From positions 62,001-126,000 of the forward strand of contig NZ_JOFZ01000002.1 of assembly GCF_000721265.1 (NCBI RefSeq): a stretch of 64,000 nucleotides of DNA, written 5' to 3'. The stretch comes from Streptomyces sp. NRRL F-5126 (lineage in GTDB: Bacteria; Actinomycetota; Actinomycetes; Streptomycetales; Streptomycetaceae). Below the pieces are notes generated by a model. That model was not told where the DNA came from. It saw nothing but the letters and a program-made list of their open reading frames with translations, and did not search any database. The position numbers were made by a program, and so were the translations under genes. How positions within the stretch are numbered: the first letter of the stretch is position 1; every line of letters begins with the position of its first letter. Of this stretch, positions 43,142-52,591 are shown in pieces.

Positions 43142-44140
43142 TCACAGCTTGCGCGTGTCGCGCGGCTCGGCGAAGGGCTCATCGCCGGGTGGATGGCCGC
43201 CCCCGATGGCCCGTTGGCGTTCGGACTCCACGTTCAGTACCAGGCCGAAGAGGATCGCGATGTTGGTGATCCACAGCCAGATCAGGAAGATGATGATCCC
43301 GGCGAAGGTGCCGTACGTCTTGCTGTAGCTGCTGAAATTCGCGACGTAGAAGGCGAACGCCACCGAGGCGATGATCCAGATCACGACGGCCACCAGGCTG
43401 CCGGGCGTCACCCAGCGGAAGCGCCGCTTGACGTTGGGGGCGCCCCAGTACAGCAGCGCGATGGCCAGGCTGACCAGCAGGACCATCACCGGCCACTTGG
43501 CGTAGTTCCACGCGGAGACGGCCGTGTCGCCCGCGCCGAGGACGTTTCCCGCCTTGCGCGCCAGGGTGCCCGTGACGACCACGCCGAAGGCCGTCAGCGC
43601 CAGCAGGACGATCACCGCGACGGTGATGCCGAAGCGCACCGGCAGTGCTTTCCACGCCGGCCTGCCCTCGGCCATGTGGTAGACGCTGTTGGACGTGCGC
43701 ATGAAGGCGGCCACGTACCCCGAGGCGGACCACAGCGCGAGGATGATGCCGATCGCGAGCGCGACGCCGGCCTTGCCCTGGCCGCCGCCCAACTGCTTGA
43801 GCACGGACGTCAGGACGCCGTGCACCTGGCCTGGCGCGACGGACGCGACGTTGTCGACGAGCGGCTGGATCGCCGACTTGCCGATCAGGCCGAGGATGGA
43901 GAGCAGCGCGAGCGCGGCGGGGAAGAGCGCCAGCACGCCGTAGTAGGTCAGGGCTGCCGCCTTGTCCGTCAGCGCCTCGGCCTTGAACTGCCTGCCGGCA
44001 CGCTTCAGCACGTCCTTCCAGGACCGCTTGGGCAGGTCCCCCGGCCCCTTGGCCGTGCTCCCGCCACGCCCCGCGCCGCCGGCCCTTCCGCCCCCACCGC
44101 CGCTGTCGTGCGGCCGGTCGGATCCCTCGGATCGTGCCAT
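43142..44140 (-). CDS. YihY/BrkB-family inner membrane protein
   Basis: ATG 44140 with GGAGGAGT upstream gives 332 residues. A Gly/Ser/Arg-rich N-terminus of about 45 residues precedes six hydrophobic segments. The conserved YYGVLALFPAALALLSILGL, SASGYVAAFMRTSNSVY, LLYWGAPNVKRRFRWVTPGS and IIIFLIWLWITNIAILFGLVLN motifs are typical of the YihY/UPF0761 family. Sometimes called ribonuclease BN in old annotations, which is incorrect for this family. Function unknown. Confidence 0.87.
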   Translation of the reverse strand: MARSEGSDRPHDSGGGGGRAGGAGRGGSTAKGPGDLPKRSWKDVLKRAGRQFKAEALTDKAAALTYYGVLALFPAALALLSILGLIGKSAIQPLVDNVASVAPGQVHGVLTSVLKQLGGGQGKAGVALAIGIILALWSASGYVAAFMRTSNSVYHMAEGRPAWKALPVRFGITVAVIVLLALTAFGVVVTGTLARKAGNVLGAGDTAVSAWNYAKWPVMVLLVSLAIALLYWGAPNVKRRFRWVTPGSLVAVVIWIIASVAFAFYVANFSSYSKTYGTFAGIIIFLIWLWITNIAILFGLVLNVESERQRAIGGGHPPGDEPFAEPRDTRKL

Positions 44141-44296
44141 GACTCCTCCGTCACCTCCGCCCTCACCGGATGGACCCGGGGGCGCCCGCCACAGAGCAGC
44201 GACGCTAGGGCGGCGGACGGGCGATGCCGGTGACCCGGGATCCACCTCACGACGAGGTCACCCGCACGGAGCAACGCGTCCCGCGGTCGACGACGG

Positions 44297-45094
44297 CTAG
44301 GGCGACGCCTGTGCCACGCGGGCCACACCCGCGTACACGCCCGCGTCCGAGTACGCGGGGCCGGGGGTGTCGCGGAACCACCGCGAGACGGTGACCAGAC
44401 CCGGCTCGACGAGATCGAGCCCGTCGAAGAAGCGCGCACACGCGGCGCGGTCACGCGGAACGAGCTGCATACCGCCGCGGCGGTACGCTTCGATCACCTC
44501 ACGCGCGCGCTCGGCGTGCAGGTCGGACGCGGCGTGCGACAGCACGAGGTGGCTGCCGGACGGCAGCGCCCGCACGAGTTCGGCGACCAGCGCGTGCGGG
44601 TCGCAGCTGTCGGGCAGGAAGTGCAGCAGCCCGATCAGGGACAGGGCGACGGGCCGCCGCAGGTCCAGCGTCGCGCGGGCGCCTTCGAGGACGGCGGCGG
44701 TCTCGCGTACGTCGGCCTGCAAGTGCCCCGTGACGCCGTCGGGGTGGCTGACGAGCAACGCCTCGGCGTAGCGCAGCACAATGCGGTTGTTGTCGACGTA
44801 CAGCACCCGTGCCGCCGGGTTCACGCCCTGGGCTATCTGGTGCAGGTTCGGCTCGGCGGGGAAGCCGGTGCCGATGTCCAGGAACTGGTCCACGCCCTGC
44901 CGCGCGAGCCACTCCACGGCCCGGTGCATGAACGCCCGGTTCTGCCGCGCCCCTTCGCGCGCAAGCGCGGGCAGCCGCTCGCCGACCTCGCGGTCGACGC
45001 GGTAGTGCTCGTTACCGCCGAGAAGGTAGTCGTACACCCCGGCGGTGCGAGGTCTGCTGCCGCTGTCGATCGCCGCGTTCGGCGTGCCCGTCAT
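44297..45094 (-). CDS. SAM-dependent methyltransferase, DUF574 (PF04672) family
   Basis: ATG 45094 gives 265 residues. The family N-terminus (AIDSGSRPRTAGVYDYLLGGNEHY) is followed by NRAFMHRAVEWL and the SAM-binding FLDIGTGFPAEPN near residue 75, with VLYVDNNRIVLRYAEALL after it. Streptomycetes carry dozens of these genes, usually in accessory DNA; targets are unknown. This gene marks the left edge of a stretch that looks like an accessory insertion. Confidence 0.85.
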   Translation of the reverse strand: MTGTPNAAIDSGSRPRTAGVYDYLLGGNEHYRVDREVGERLPALAREGARQNRAFMHRAVEWLARQGVDQFLDIGTGFPAEPNLHQIAQGVNPAARVLYVDNNRIVLRYAEALLVSHPDGVTGHLQADVRETAAVLEGARATLDLRRPVALSLIGLLHFLPDSCDPHALVAELVRALPSGSHLVLSHAASDLHAERAREVIEAYRRGGMQLVPRDRAACARFFDGLDLVEPGLVTVSRWFRDTPGPAYSDAGVYAGVARVAQASP

Positions 45095-45290
45095 GGCGCC
45101 TGACCTTACGTCAGTGCCGAACACGAGCGCGAGCCTTGTGCGGTACTAAATACCGCTTTCGCCACCGCGCGGCGGCGCGGGGAGTCCCCAGAGGGGGGTG
45201 ACAGCTGGTGATCAACATTGTTAGGCTGCTGAGAATGAACACATTCTCCGCTTATGGATTGGGGGAATCGTCGTCGCAAGGTGAGTGCTG

Positions 45291-46754
45291 ATGGCACATC
45301 ACCACGCGAACGACATTCCAGCCCACTTGTTGATGTGGCGGCGTGTGCGCGAGTACGCGGTGCCGCCCTCCATGATCGAGACTGCGACCGCGCGACGCGA
45401 GGTCGGTGACTGGGCAGGGGCGTGTGCCGCCGCCAGGATCGACGTCGATCTCGATCTGCGCGCCGTGCGCGACCGTCACGGTACCGAACTCGTCACCCGC
45501 CTTCGGGCGGACCTTCGTAGGCTGGCGCCGGATCTGCTCCGCTGGCACATGCCCAGAATCGCTCCCGACGGACGGCTCAGGCCCGGCCTCACCACTTCTC
45601 TGGCCGGTTACCGCGGTTTCGGTCCCGCGACGCCGCAACTGGTCATACGGACGCCACCGGCCTGGGCGGACGGCGGACAGCGGATGTCCTTGGCCCTGTG
45701 GGAAGGCCGACCAGGGGATGGTGCCTGCCGACACCATCCGCACCCGCATCCCGACCGGCGCTTCCGGCTCGACCTGCACCGGCATCTCTGGGACGCCTCG
45801 CTGAGCGGTGAACTGGCGTGGCGATGCGGTGTGCGAGGGGCGCTGCCCGCAACACCTCGATCGATCCTGCCGGACCGATCCGTCCGCCCGTCTTCCGGGT
45901 GGGCGGTGACACGGTGGGCCGCCGAGGCGGAGCTGCTGATCCGCGCCGAGGGACGCTTCTCTCCCGCCTTCGCCGTACGGCTCGGCGGTGGTGGCCACAC
46001 CGTTTTCGAACTCGTAGCCCCGGACGTCAGCCATGTCCCTGCCTTCCGGCCGACGCGCGCGGTGCTCCCGCCCCAGGAGATCGCGGCGCTGCCTCTGCTG
46101 CCGGAGGCGGCGGCCCGGACCCTCCCGGATCTGGCGCTGGTGCGGGCCGGCCTTGTCGCGCCCGGGCGCCTGCATCCACTCGTCGCCTCAGCGCTGGGGG
46201 TGTCGGGCCACGCACCGGTCGATGGGCCGATGCCCGGGCCCGACGACCCCCACCGGGTGGAATGCCGGGACGAGATCCACCGGATCGCCCTCCGCGAAGG
46301 CGTGCTGACAGCGGTCGACCACGACCCGGAGCAACTGCGGCGGGAGAACCTGCTGGTAGCACTCGGCGGACCGCCGCTGCCCTGTCTGCGGGCGATCGCC
46401 GCGGCGCATCGCGAGCCCGAGGCACTGGCGGCGGTCCGTGAGCGGCTGGGCCACGGCGACATCGCCGGGGCGCTGACCGTGATCGAGGGGCTGCTCGGCC
46501 CCCGTGCGATTCTGCGGGACGGGCCGCTGCGAGACGAACTGCGATCGGTCGCGGCGCGACTCGTCGAACACGGCCTCTTCCGCTCGGGTCTGGCGGCCGC
46601 GCCACCCGGTCACGGGGCGGCCAAGGACGGGAACGCCCCGGTCGTGGGGCACACGCTTGCGGGCCACCGACCCCGGCTCGACCGCCGCACGGATCGCGCG
46701 ACGCGCGCCAAGCGCAACAGCCGGAGCCGTCCGCGTACCGGCCTGTTCCACTGA
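45291..46754 (+). CDS. Unknown protein, first gene of the AAA+/vWA module
   Basis: ATG 45291 (AGGTGA upstream) gives 487 residues; GTG 45285 is possible. No recognised domain, membrane segment or signal peptide. It is Arg/Ala/Leu/Pro-rich with repeated helical stretches (ATARREVGDWAGACAAARID, RLRADLRRLAPDLLRWHMPR, PEALAAVRERLGHGDIAGALTVIEGLLGP) suggestive of an alpha-helical repeat protein, and a beta-like central part (ELLIRAEGRFSPAFAVRLGG). The tail is strongly basic. It is 108 bases from a MoxR-type ATPase and precedes a zincin/vWA gene, so it is likely the module's substrate-recognition or effector protein. Confidence 0.65.
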   Translation: MAHHHANDIPAHLLMWRRVREYAVPPSMIETATARREVGDWAGACAAARIDVDLDLRAVRDRHGTELVTRLRADLRRLAPDLLRWHMPRIAPDGRLRPGLTTSLAGYRGFGPATPQLVIRTPPAWADGGQRMSLALWEGRPGDGACRHHPHPHPDRRFRLDLHRHLWDASLSGELAWRCGVRGALPATPRSILPDRSVRPSSGWAVTRWAAEAELLIRAEGRFSPAFAVRLGGGGHTVFELVAPDVSHVPAFRPTRAVLPPQEIAALPLLPEAAARTLPDLALVRAGLVAPGRLHPLVASALGVSGHAPVDGPMPGPDDPHRVECRDEIHRIALREGVLTAVDHDPEQLRRENLLVALGGPPLPCLRAIAAAHREPEALAAVRERLGHGDIAGALTVIEGLLGPRAILRDGPLRDELRSVAARLVEHGLFRSGLAAAPPGHGAAKDGNAPVVGHTLAGHRPRLDRRTDRATRAKRNSRSRPRTGLFH

Positions 46755-46862
46755 ATCACTGCCTGCCCCCGCGCTCTTACCGCGATGCGCGTGTCGCGCC
46801 GTTCGCACACCACCCACCGGGACGGGCTTTCCCGTGCCCACAACACGCCTCAGGTGATGCTC

Positions 46863-48173
46863 ATGACCACCAGTGTCCTTTCATCCGCCACGCTCCCGAC
46901 CGTCAATACGCCGGGGCCCACTGCCGGACCGTCCAAAACCGGAACCGGAACCAACCTCGGCCTCGCCGATGACCTCCTGGCCCTGCTCCGCACGACCACC
47001 ACCGAGCAGCGCCCCGACGAGCAGCTCGAAGCGCTCACCCTGGCTGTCACGGCCGACCTGCCCGTTCTGCTGTGGGGTGAGCCGGGCATCGGCAAGACCG
47101 CGGCCCTGACACACCTCGCCGCCTCACTCGGTCTGCCACTGACGACCGTGGTGGCCAGCGTCCATGAGCCGTCCGACTTCTCCGGCCTGCCCATCGTGGG
47201 CGACGATCCGGCAGCGCGCGGGGTGCCCATGGCTCCGCCCCAATGGGCCGTGGAGCTGGCGCGGGCCGGGCGGGGGCTGCTCTTTCTGGACGAACTCTCC
47301 ACAGCTACCCCGGCCGTCCAGGCCGCACTGCTCAGGATCGTCCTCGAGCGGCGGGTCGGTGAGCTGCAACTGCCTCCCGGAGTAAGGATCGTGGCTGCCG
47401 CGAACCCGCCCGCGTCGGCGGCGGACGGATGGGAGCTGAGCCCGCCCTTGGCCAACCGCTTCGTGCACCTGCACTGGGTGCACGACCCGCAAGTGGTGGT
47501 GCGCGGGCTGGGTGGGGTTTGGCCACGGGCGGAGCTTCCCCGGCTCGCGCCGGAGTCGCTCACCGAGGCGGTGGCCTTCGCCCGGCGCGCGGTCTGCGGC
47601 TTTCTGAAGGTGCGGCCCACACTGATCCATCGGCTGCCGAGTACGGAGACACGGCGCGGCGGTGCCTGGCCCTCACCCCGGACCTGGGAGGCGGCGCTGA
47701 TCCTGCTCGCCTTCGGCACAGCAGCCTCCGTTTCCCGGGAGGTGCTTGCGCTGCTGGTACGTGGCGCTGTGGGCGACGGGCCGGGGCTTGAGTTCCTCGC
47801 CCACCTGGATCGGATGGATCTGCCGGACCCGGAGACTCTGCTCGCCGACCCGCGCTCCGCCGAACTCCCGGAGCGGGGCGATTTGCGGCAGGCTGCCCTG
47901 GACGCAGTGGTGGCCGCTGTCGGTGCGCGCCCGAGGAGAGACCGGTGGGAGGCGGGCTGGGCGGTGCTGGTGCGGGCGCTGGAGACCGGCGCCCCTGACC
48001 TCCTGGTCGCCCCGGCGACGGCACTGGCCGCGTTGCGGCGTGACGACTGGGAAGTACCGGAGGCAGTGGACCGGCTGGCTGGGATCGTCGATCTCGCTCG
48101 TCGGGCAGACCGATCGGTGGGACGGGCCGTGGCGTCCACCAAGGCCGGACGTGCGACGGGTGCACGCCGATGA
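46863..48173 (+). CDS. MoxR-type AAA+ ATPase
   Basis: ATG 46863 (AGGTGA upstream) gives 436 residues. Walker A is LLWGEPGIGKTAALTHLA near residue 70, Walker B GLLFLDELSTA near 145, sensor 1 IVAAANPP near 185, and SPPLANRFVHLHW contains the arginine-finger region. The MoxR shape HEPSDFSGLPIVGDD is also present. These ATPases remodel or activate proteins together with a von Willebrand A partner, which here is the next gene, overlapping by ATGA. It has about 130 extra C-terminal helical residues. Confidence 0.88.
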   Translation: MTTSVLSSATLPTVNTPGPTAGPSKTGTGTNLGLADDLLALLRTTTTEQRPDEQLEALTLAVTADLPVLLWGEPGIGKTAALTHLAASLGLPLTTVVASVHEPSDFSGLPIVGDDPAARGVPMAPPQWAVELARAGRGLLFLDELSTATPAVQAALLRIVLERRVGELQLPPGVRIVAAANPPASAADGWELSPPLANRFVHLHWVHDPQVVVRGLGGVWPRAELPRLAPESLTEAVAFARRAVCGFLKVRPTLIHRLPSTETRRGGAWPSPRTWEAALILLAFGTAASVSREVLALLVRGAVGDGPGLEFLAHLDRMDLPDPETLLADPRSAELPERGDLRQAALDAVVAAVGARPRRDRWEAGWAVLVRALETGAPDLLVAPATALAALRRDDWEVPEAVDRLAGIVDLARRADRSVGRAVASTKAGRATGARR

Positions 48174-49543
48174 CGGGATCCGCGAAGCGCCCGCTGCCTC
48201 GCCCGATGTCCCGGCCCGAGCCGCTGCGCCCGGAGGGAGCTGCCCTGCCCGCGCCTTCGGCCGGCCCCGATGAGCAGGCCGTAAGGCCCGGGCTCCCACT
48301 GGACACCGGGAAGTTGCTTGCTGCCAGGCTGCACGCGGTGAAGGTCCGTCCCTACCTGGCCGACGCGCTCTTCGCGCTGCACGTGGTGGAGGACCGGTCG
48401 GTGCCGACGATGGCCGTGGACACCCACTGGCGCTGTTACGTGTCTCCTGGCTTCGTGGCGCGTACCCCGGTGGAGGAACTGGCGGGCGTGTGGGTGCATG
48501 AGGTTTCCCACCTGCTCCGGGACCATCATGGGCGAGGTGAGCGGTATGCACGGGAGCACGAAGACCACGGGCCGGACAGAGGCGGCGAGAGCGAAAGCAG
48601 GCCGGACGAACGCTGGGGGAGACTGCGACGCAATATCGCCGCCGACTTCGAGATCAACGACGACATCTACGGGGACGGCCTGCCCCTGCCTGCCGGGGCG
48701 GTCCTCCCGTCGCTGCTGGGTTTGCCGGACGGACTGCTGATGGAGGAGTACCTGCGGACGGCGTCAATGTCCGGTCTCTCCCCGGACCTTGCCTGGCTCG
48801 ACTGCGGCAGCGGCGCCGACGGCGCGAACCGGCCGTGGGAGCTGGGGCCCGGTGGGGCACACGGGCTGAGCACACATCAGTGTGACGCGGTCCGCTTCCG
48901 GGTGGCGGAGGGAATCAGGGGCAGACCGGGCAGCGCACCGGCAGGATGGCGGCGATGGGCGGACGAGGCGTTCCACCCTCCCCAGCCATGGCGGCAGTTG
49001 CTGGGGGCAGCGGTCCGCTCGGCGGCGGGCGCCCCGGGCGCGGGGGAAGACCACACCTACCGGCGCCCCTCCCGCCGCTCGGCCGGACTGCCGGGAGTGG
49101 TGTTGCCGAGTCTGCGCCGTACGCCGCCCCGGGTCTGCGTCGTGATCGACACCTCCGGATCGGTGAGTGACGCGGAGTTGGGCAGCGCATTGCTGGAGGT
49201 GGCGGAGATCTCGCGGGCGGTCGGCGGGCGGCGCGACCTGGTCTCAGTCATCTCCTGCGACGTGGCGGCGAGAATCGCCGTCCCGCTCTGCCGTGCGGAA
49301 AGCATCGAACTGGTCGGCGGCGGGGGCACGGATCTGCGCTCCGGGTTCGCCCGGGCAATCCGTTCCAATCCACGCCCGGAAGTGATCGTCGCCCTGACAG
49401 ACGGCCAGACACCGTGGCCGGCCGCGCGGCCGCCATGCCGCACCGTCATCGGCCTCTTCCCCCGCCCGTCCTGTGCCGTGAACGAAGAGGACTACGTTCC
49501 GGACGTCCCGCCCTCGTGGGCGCGAGTCGTCACGATCTGCTGA
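48170..49543 (+). CDS. Zincin-like plus vWA-like protein (DUF2201 type), partner of the MoxR ATPase
   Basis: ATG 48170 overlaps the ATPase stop and gives 457 residues. The N-terminal domain carries VWVHEVSHLLRDHHGR, an HExxH zinc motif near residue 108, as in the putative metallopeptidase domain of DUF2201 proteins. The C-terminal vWA-like domain shows VCVVIDTSGSVSD (MIDAS DxSxS) near 325, GGGGTDLRSGF with the MIDAS threonine near 385, and VALTDGQTPWP near 405. A metal-dependent protease or metal-binding adaptor driven by the ATPase is plausible. Same operon as the two genes before it. Confidence 0.85.
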   Translation: MTGSAKRPLPRPMSRPEPLRPEGAALPAPSAGPDEQAVRPGLPLDTGKLLAARLHAVKVRPYLADALFALHVVEDRSVPTMAVDTHWRCYVSPGFVARTPVEELAGVWVHEVSHLLRDHHGRGERYAREHEDHGPDRGGESESRPDERWGRLRRNIAADFEINDDIYGDGLPLPAGAVLPSLLGLPDGLLMEEYLRTASMSGLSPDLAWLDCGSGADGANRPWELGPGGAHGLSTHQCDAVRFRVAEGIRGRPGSAPAGWRRWADEAFHPPQPWRQLLGAAVRSAAGAPGAGEDHTYRRPSRRSAGLPGVVLPSLRRTPPRVCVVIDTSGSVSDAELGSALLEVAEISRAVGGRRDLVSVISCDVAARIAVPLCRAESIELVGGGGTDLRSGFARAIRSNPRPEVIVALTDGQTPWPAARPPCRTVIGLFPRPSCAVNEEDYVPDVPPSWARVVTIC

Positions 49544-49618
49544 GATCCGGCGTGGCGCCCGGCCGGCAACTCCCTGTCCCAGCGCATCGGGTACATCACC
49601 CCAGGTGACGCCCCTGCC

Positions 49619-49637
49619 GTCCCGGGCTGCCCGGGAC
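49619..49637. terminator. Hairpin between the vWA gene and MerR gene
   Basis: GTCCCGGG-CTG-CCCGGGAC perfect stem-loop between convergent stop codons. Confidence 0.65.
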
Positions 49638-49649
49638 AGCGCCCTCGCC

Positions 49650-50597
49650 TCAGCCGGCCGCTCGCTTTCCGAGCGCCGTGACCGACCACTGGAGGGCCGG
49701 TGCCAGCGGTTGCGGTGACGGCCAGTCGTTGATCAGTGCGAGCAAGCGCAAGTACCGGTCTCGGCGCGGGTCGTGTGCGGTCGTGAGCCGCTGCAGCAGC
49801 AGGCGGCGCAGACCGCCGTCGTCCGGGCGGCCGAGGGCGCTCGCGCAGTGTGCTGTGAGCGCCGCGACGACGCGGTCCGCCTCGGGGGACTCCGGGGCGA
49901 TGCCGGAGTCGACGGCCGCTGTCGCATGGTCGCGGACGATCGCCACCACGCCGGGGTGCGGTGGCGCGGAGGCGTCGGCGGGCGTATCGGGCACGTCGGA
50001 CGCGTGGTCCTCCGCCGCACGTCGCAGACCGGCGCGGAAGTCCGGGTCCTGTGACAGCTCCGCCAGCTCCACCCATGCCTCGACCTGCTCCTCCGTCGGG
50101 TCGGTGGGGAGCTCGGGCGTCATCGAGCGCCGCGCCGCGGCATGGCGGGCAGGCGCGCGGTCGTCCGTGAGGACCGCGTCGAGGAAGCCGTCGATCAGCC
50201 TCAAACGTCCGGATTCGGTGAGCTGGGCAAGGCGGTGCATCCGTTCTATCTCCTCGGGGCGTGATCCGCGTGCGACCGCTGCTCTGAGCACCGCACGCCG
50301 CACGCGCAGGACGCCGATCCGCGCGTCCAGCGCGGCGGCGTGCTGCGCCGCGACCTCGCCGAGCGTCAGCTCCCGGTCGACGACGCGCCGAATCGCGTCG
50401 AGGCCGAGCCCCAGTTCGCGCAGCGTCCGCACCAACGCCAGTCGCGTGGCGGCGTCCGCGCCGTAGCGGCGGTATCCGGCGGGCGTGCGGCCGGCCGGCG
50501 CCACGATGCCGCGGTCCGAGTAGTAGCGGATGGTCTTGACCGTCAGCCCGGTGCGCCGGGCCAGTTCACCGATCGAGCAGAGAGCGTCGCCTTCCAT
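49650..50597 (-). CDS. MerR family transcriptional regulator
   Basis: A 315-residue regulator. The MerR winged helix is at the N-terminus: SIGELARRTGLTVKTIRYYS, DRGIVAPAGRTPAGYRRYG, with the LRELGLGLDAIRRVVDREL dimer helix after it. The remaining 180 residues form a large ligand-binding region with several helices, longer than in metal-type MerR proteins and more like TipA- or multidrug-type members. Ligand and targets unknown; it faces away from the M55 peptidase gene, whose 3' end is 89 bases from its start. Confidence 0.87.
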   Translation of the reverse strand: MEGDALCSIGELARRTGLTVKTIRYYSDRGIVAPAGRTPAGYRRYGADAATRLALVRTLRELGLGLDAIRRVVDRELTLGEVAAQHAAALDARIGVLRVRRAVLRAAVARGSRPEEIERMHRLAQLTESGRLRLIDGFLDAVLTDDRAPARHAAARRSMTPELPTDPTEEQVEAWVELAELSQDPDFRAGLRRAAEDHASDVPDTPADASAPPHPGVVAIVRDHATAAVDSGIAPESPEADRVVAALTAHCASALGRPDDGGLRRLLLQRLTTAHDPRRDRYLRLLALINDWPSPQPLAPALQWSVTALGKRAAG

Positions 50598-50686
50598 GGC
50601 CCCACTCTCGTGCCTCCCCCGGCGGGAGACTCAAGCCGGTGCCCCGCCCACCACTGCCCCGCACGCCGGTTCGGCTCTCGCGCTGG

Positions 50687-51517
50687 TCAGCAGTACGGCG
50701 GCTGGTTGGTCAGCGAGGCCGCCACGCGCATCCAGATGCCGAAGAGCCGGTACAGGCCGGGCAGCGCGCCCTGCGCCTGTACTGTCCGGCTGTCCGTCGA
50801 GGCGACCCCCGGGATGCCCAGCAGGGTGGACGCCACGGACGCCGACTGCCAGCGGACGGCGAGGGTGGACGAGGCCGAGGCGGGTGCCGGGGCAGGCGGC
50901 AGTTCGGACAGGGCGGAGGCGACGGCCTCCTCGATGGCCGTACGTGCCTCGTGCGCCGGACGCAGCTCGGCCGCGAAGCGGTCACGCGCGCGCTTCACGG
51001 CCACGGTGGCGACAGAGGCGTCCCAGTCCGCCATTTCCGCGCATGCGCGGTCGTCGCCGGTGAGGACCGCCACCGGCACCCCGACGGCGGCCGCGGTCTC
51101 GTGGGCCAGCCCGATCTCGCCCACGGGGCGTCCGTCAAGCCAGATGTCCTCGATTTCGTGCCCCATGAAGCTGTGGCTCAGCACGCCGAGTGCTCCGGCC
51201 CGCGAGTGGTACCCGACGAGGACCGCGGCGTCGTGTTCGGGGGCGAGGCCTTCGAGCATTCCCATCTGCTTAGGCTTGCCGCGGATCAGGCGGGCCGCCG
51301 GGTGCAGGGCCTCGGGCAGGATGTTGCGCATGGGGCCGTGCGCGTCGTTCACGGTGATGTCCGTGGCGCCGGCCGTGACGGCGCCCCTGATGGCAGCGTT
51401 GACGTCCTCCGCCATCATCTGCCGCCCCCGCTCGTAGTCCTGCCCGCCCGGCTGGACGTCGCCGGAGTCGACGAGCCCCGTGATGCCTTCCATGTCCGCG
51501 CTGATGTAGATCCGCAT
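50687..51517 (-). CDS. M55 family D-aminopeptidase, DppA-like
   Basis: A 276-residue protein with GGAG upstream of ATG 51517. The M55 zinc-site motifs are visible: YISADMEGITGLV at the N-terminus (Asp and Glu ligands), NDAHGPMRN near residue 58 (His ligand), GYHSRAG near 100 (the next His ligand) and MGHEIEDIWLDG near 118. Related DppA enzymes form decameric barrels that release D-Ala from D-Ala peptides, aiding peptidoglycan recycling. No signal peptide, so cytosolic. Confidence 0.88.
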   Translation of the reverse strand: MRIYISADMEGITGLVDSGDVQPGGQDYERGRQMMAEDVNAAIRGAVTAGATDITVNDAHGPMRNILPEALHPAARLIRGKPKQMGMLEGLAPEHDAAVLVGYHSRAGALGVLSHSFMGHEIEDIWLDGRPVGEIGLAHETAAAVGVPVAVLTGDDRACAEMADWDASVATVAVKRARDRFAAELRPAHEARTAIEEAVASALSELPPAPAPASASSTLAVRWQSASVASTLLGIPGVASTDSRTVQAQGALPGLYRLFGIWMRVAASLTNQPPYC

Positions 51518-51609
51518 GCCGCGTGCTCCTCAACCTTGATCGTTACGGAGACGTCCGAAGCCGCACGCTCGGTTCCCTCACGTCGAGAACATCAGGGATC
51601 ATCGAGCGC

Positions 51610-52497
51610 ATGCTCCCGGATGGCTGGCACCTCACCGAAGACGTCGACGACTTCCTCGTCCGAGCCGGGGAGTTCCTGGGCTCACGCCCCGCCCTGCACA
51701 ACATGTCGCTGACGGACATCGAGAAGCTGCGGATGCGCAAGGCGGCTGGACGCGAAGCTCGATGCGCCGTCTTCGGCCGGTTGGAGTCAGGAGCAGAGGT
51801 ACATGCCGCTTTCTGTCTCACTCCCCGCGGCCGTCTCGGCCTCACGCGCCTCTCCGCGGAGCAGGCGGATACCCTCGCCGCTCATCTGTCCGGCGTCGGC
51901 CTCGCTCCCACCAACGTCCTCGCGGACCACGAGACGGCGAGGGCTTTCGCTGAGGCATGGCAGCGACGCACGGGCGCGACGCCGCTGCCCTTCTGGCGGA
52001 CGCACCTCTACCGCCTCGGCACACTCACCGCGCCGCAGCCGCGCCCGGAAGGCCAAGGGCGCGCCACGGAGGGCAAGGACCGCGAGCAAGTCGTGCGCTG
52101 GTGCCGGGACTTCTGCGTCGATGTCGGGGAGCAGCCCTCCATCGATTTGATAGATGCCGGTGCCTGGGACGACTCGCGCTTCGGCGACAGGCACTTCACG
52201 TTCTGGAAGAGCCCGGACGGCACCCCCGTCTCCATGGCGGCCGCGACCTCGGTCATCCGCGGCATGGTCCGCATCGACCCCGTCTACACCCCGGCCCACC
52301 ACCGCGGCCGCGGCTACGCAGGAGGCGTGACGGCCAAGGTGAGCGAGGCCGCGCTGGCCGCGGGCGCGACGGACGTCGTACTGTTCACGGACCCGGACAA
52401 CCCCACCAGCAACGCCCTCTACCAGCGCATCGGGTACGTCCACATCGCCGACTTCGCCGGGTACAGGTTCCCCTCCCGCGTACCGAAGGCCGGGTGA
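51610..52497 (+). CDS. GNAT family N-acetyltransferase
   Basis: ATG 51610 (MLPDGWHLTEDVDDFLVRAG) gives 295 residues; the frame is open back to GTG 51523, beside the divergent peptidase start. The GNAT motif A sits near the C-terminus: DPVYTPAHHRGRGYAGGVTAKVSEAALAAG near residues 215-245, followed by TNPTSN-like DPDNPTSNALYQRIGYVHI. The N-terminal 170 residues are a family-specific extension. Substrate unknown. Confidence 0.8.
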   Translation: MLPDGWHLTEDVDDFLVRAGEFLGSRPALHNMSLTDIEKLRMRKAAGREARCAVFGRLESGAEVHAAFCLTPRGRLGLTRLSAEQADTLAAHLSGVGLAPTNVLADHETARAFAEAWQRRTGATPLPFWRTHLYRLGTLTAPQPRPEGQGRATEGKDREQVVRWCRDFCVDVGEQPSIDLIDAGAWDDSRFGDRHFTFWKSPDGTPVSMAAATSVIRGMVRIDPVYTPAHHRGRGYAGGVTAKVSEAALAAGATDVVLFTDPDNPTSNALYQRIGYVHIADFAGYRFPSRVPKAG

Positions 52498-52591
52498 GGT
52501 CGCCGTCGGCCCAGTGCCGCCTGCCACCAGTGCCGGGCGACATCCGCCGCTGCATGACTGGCAGGCGCCCGGCAGCGTGTGCGGCCCCTGC

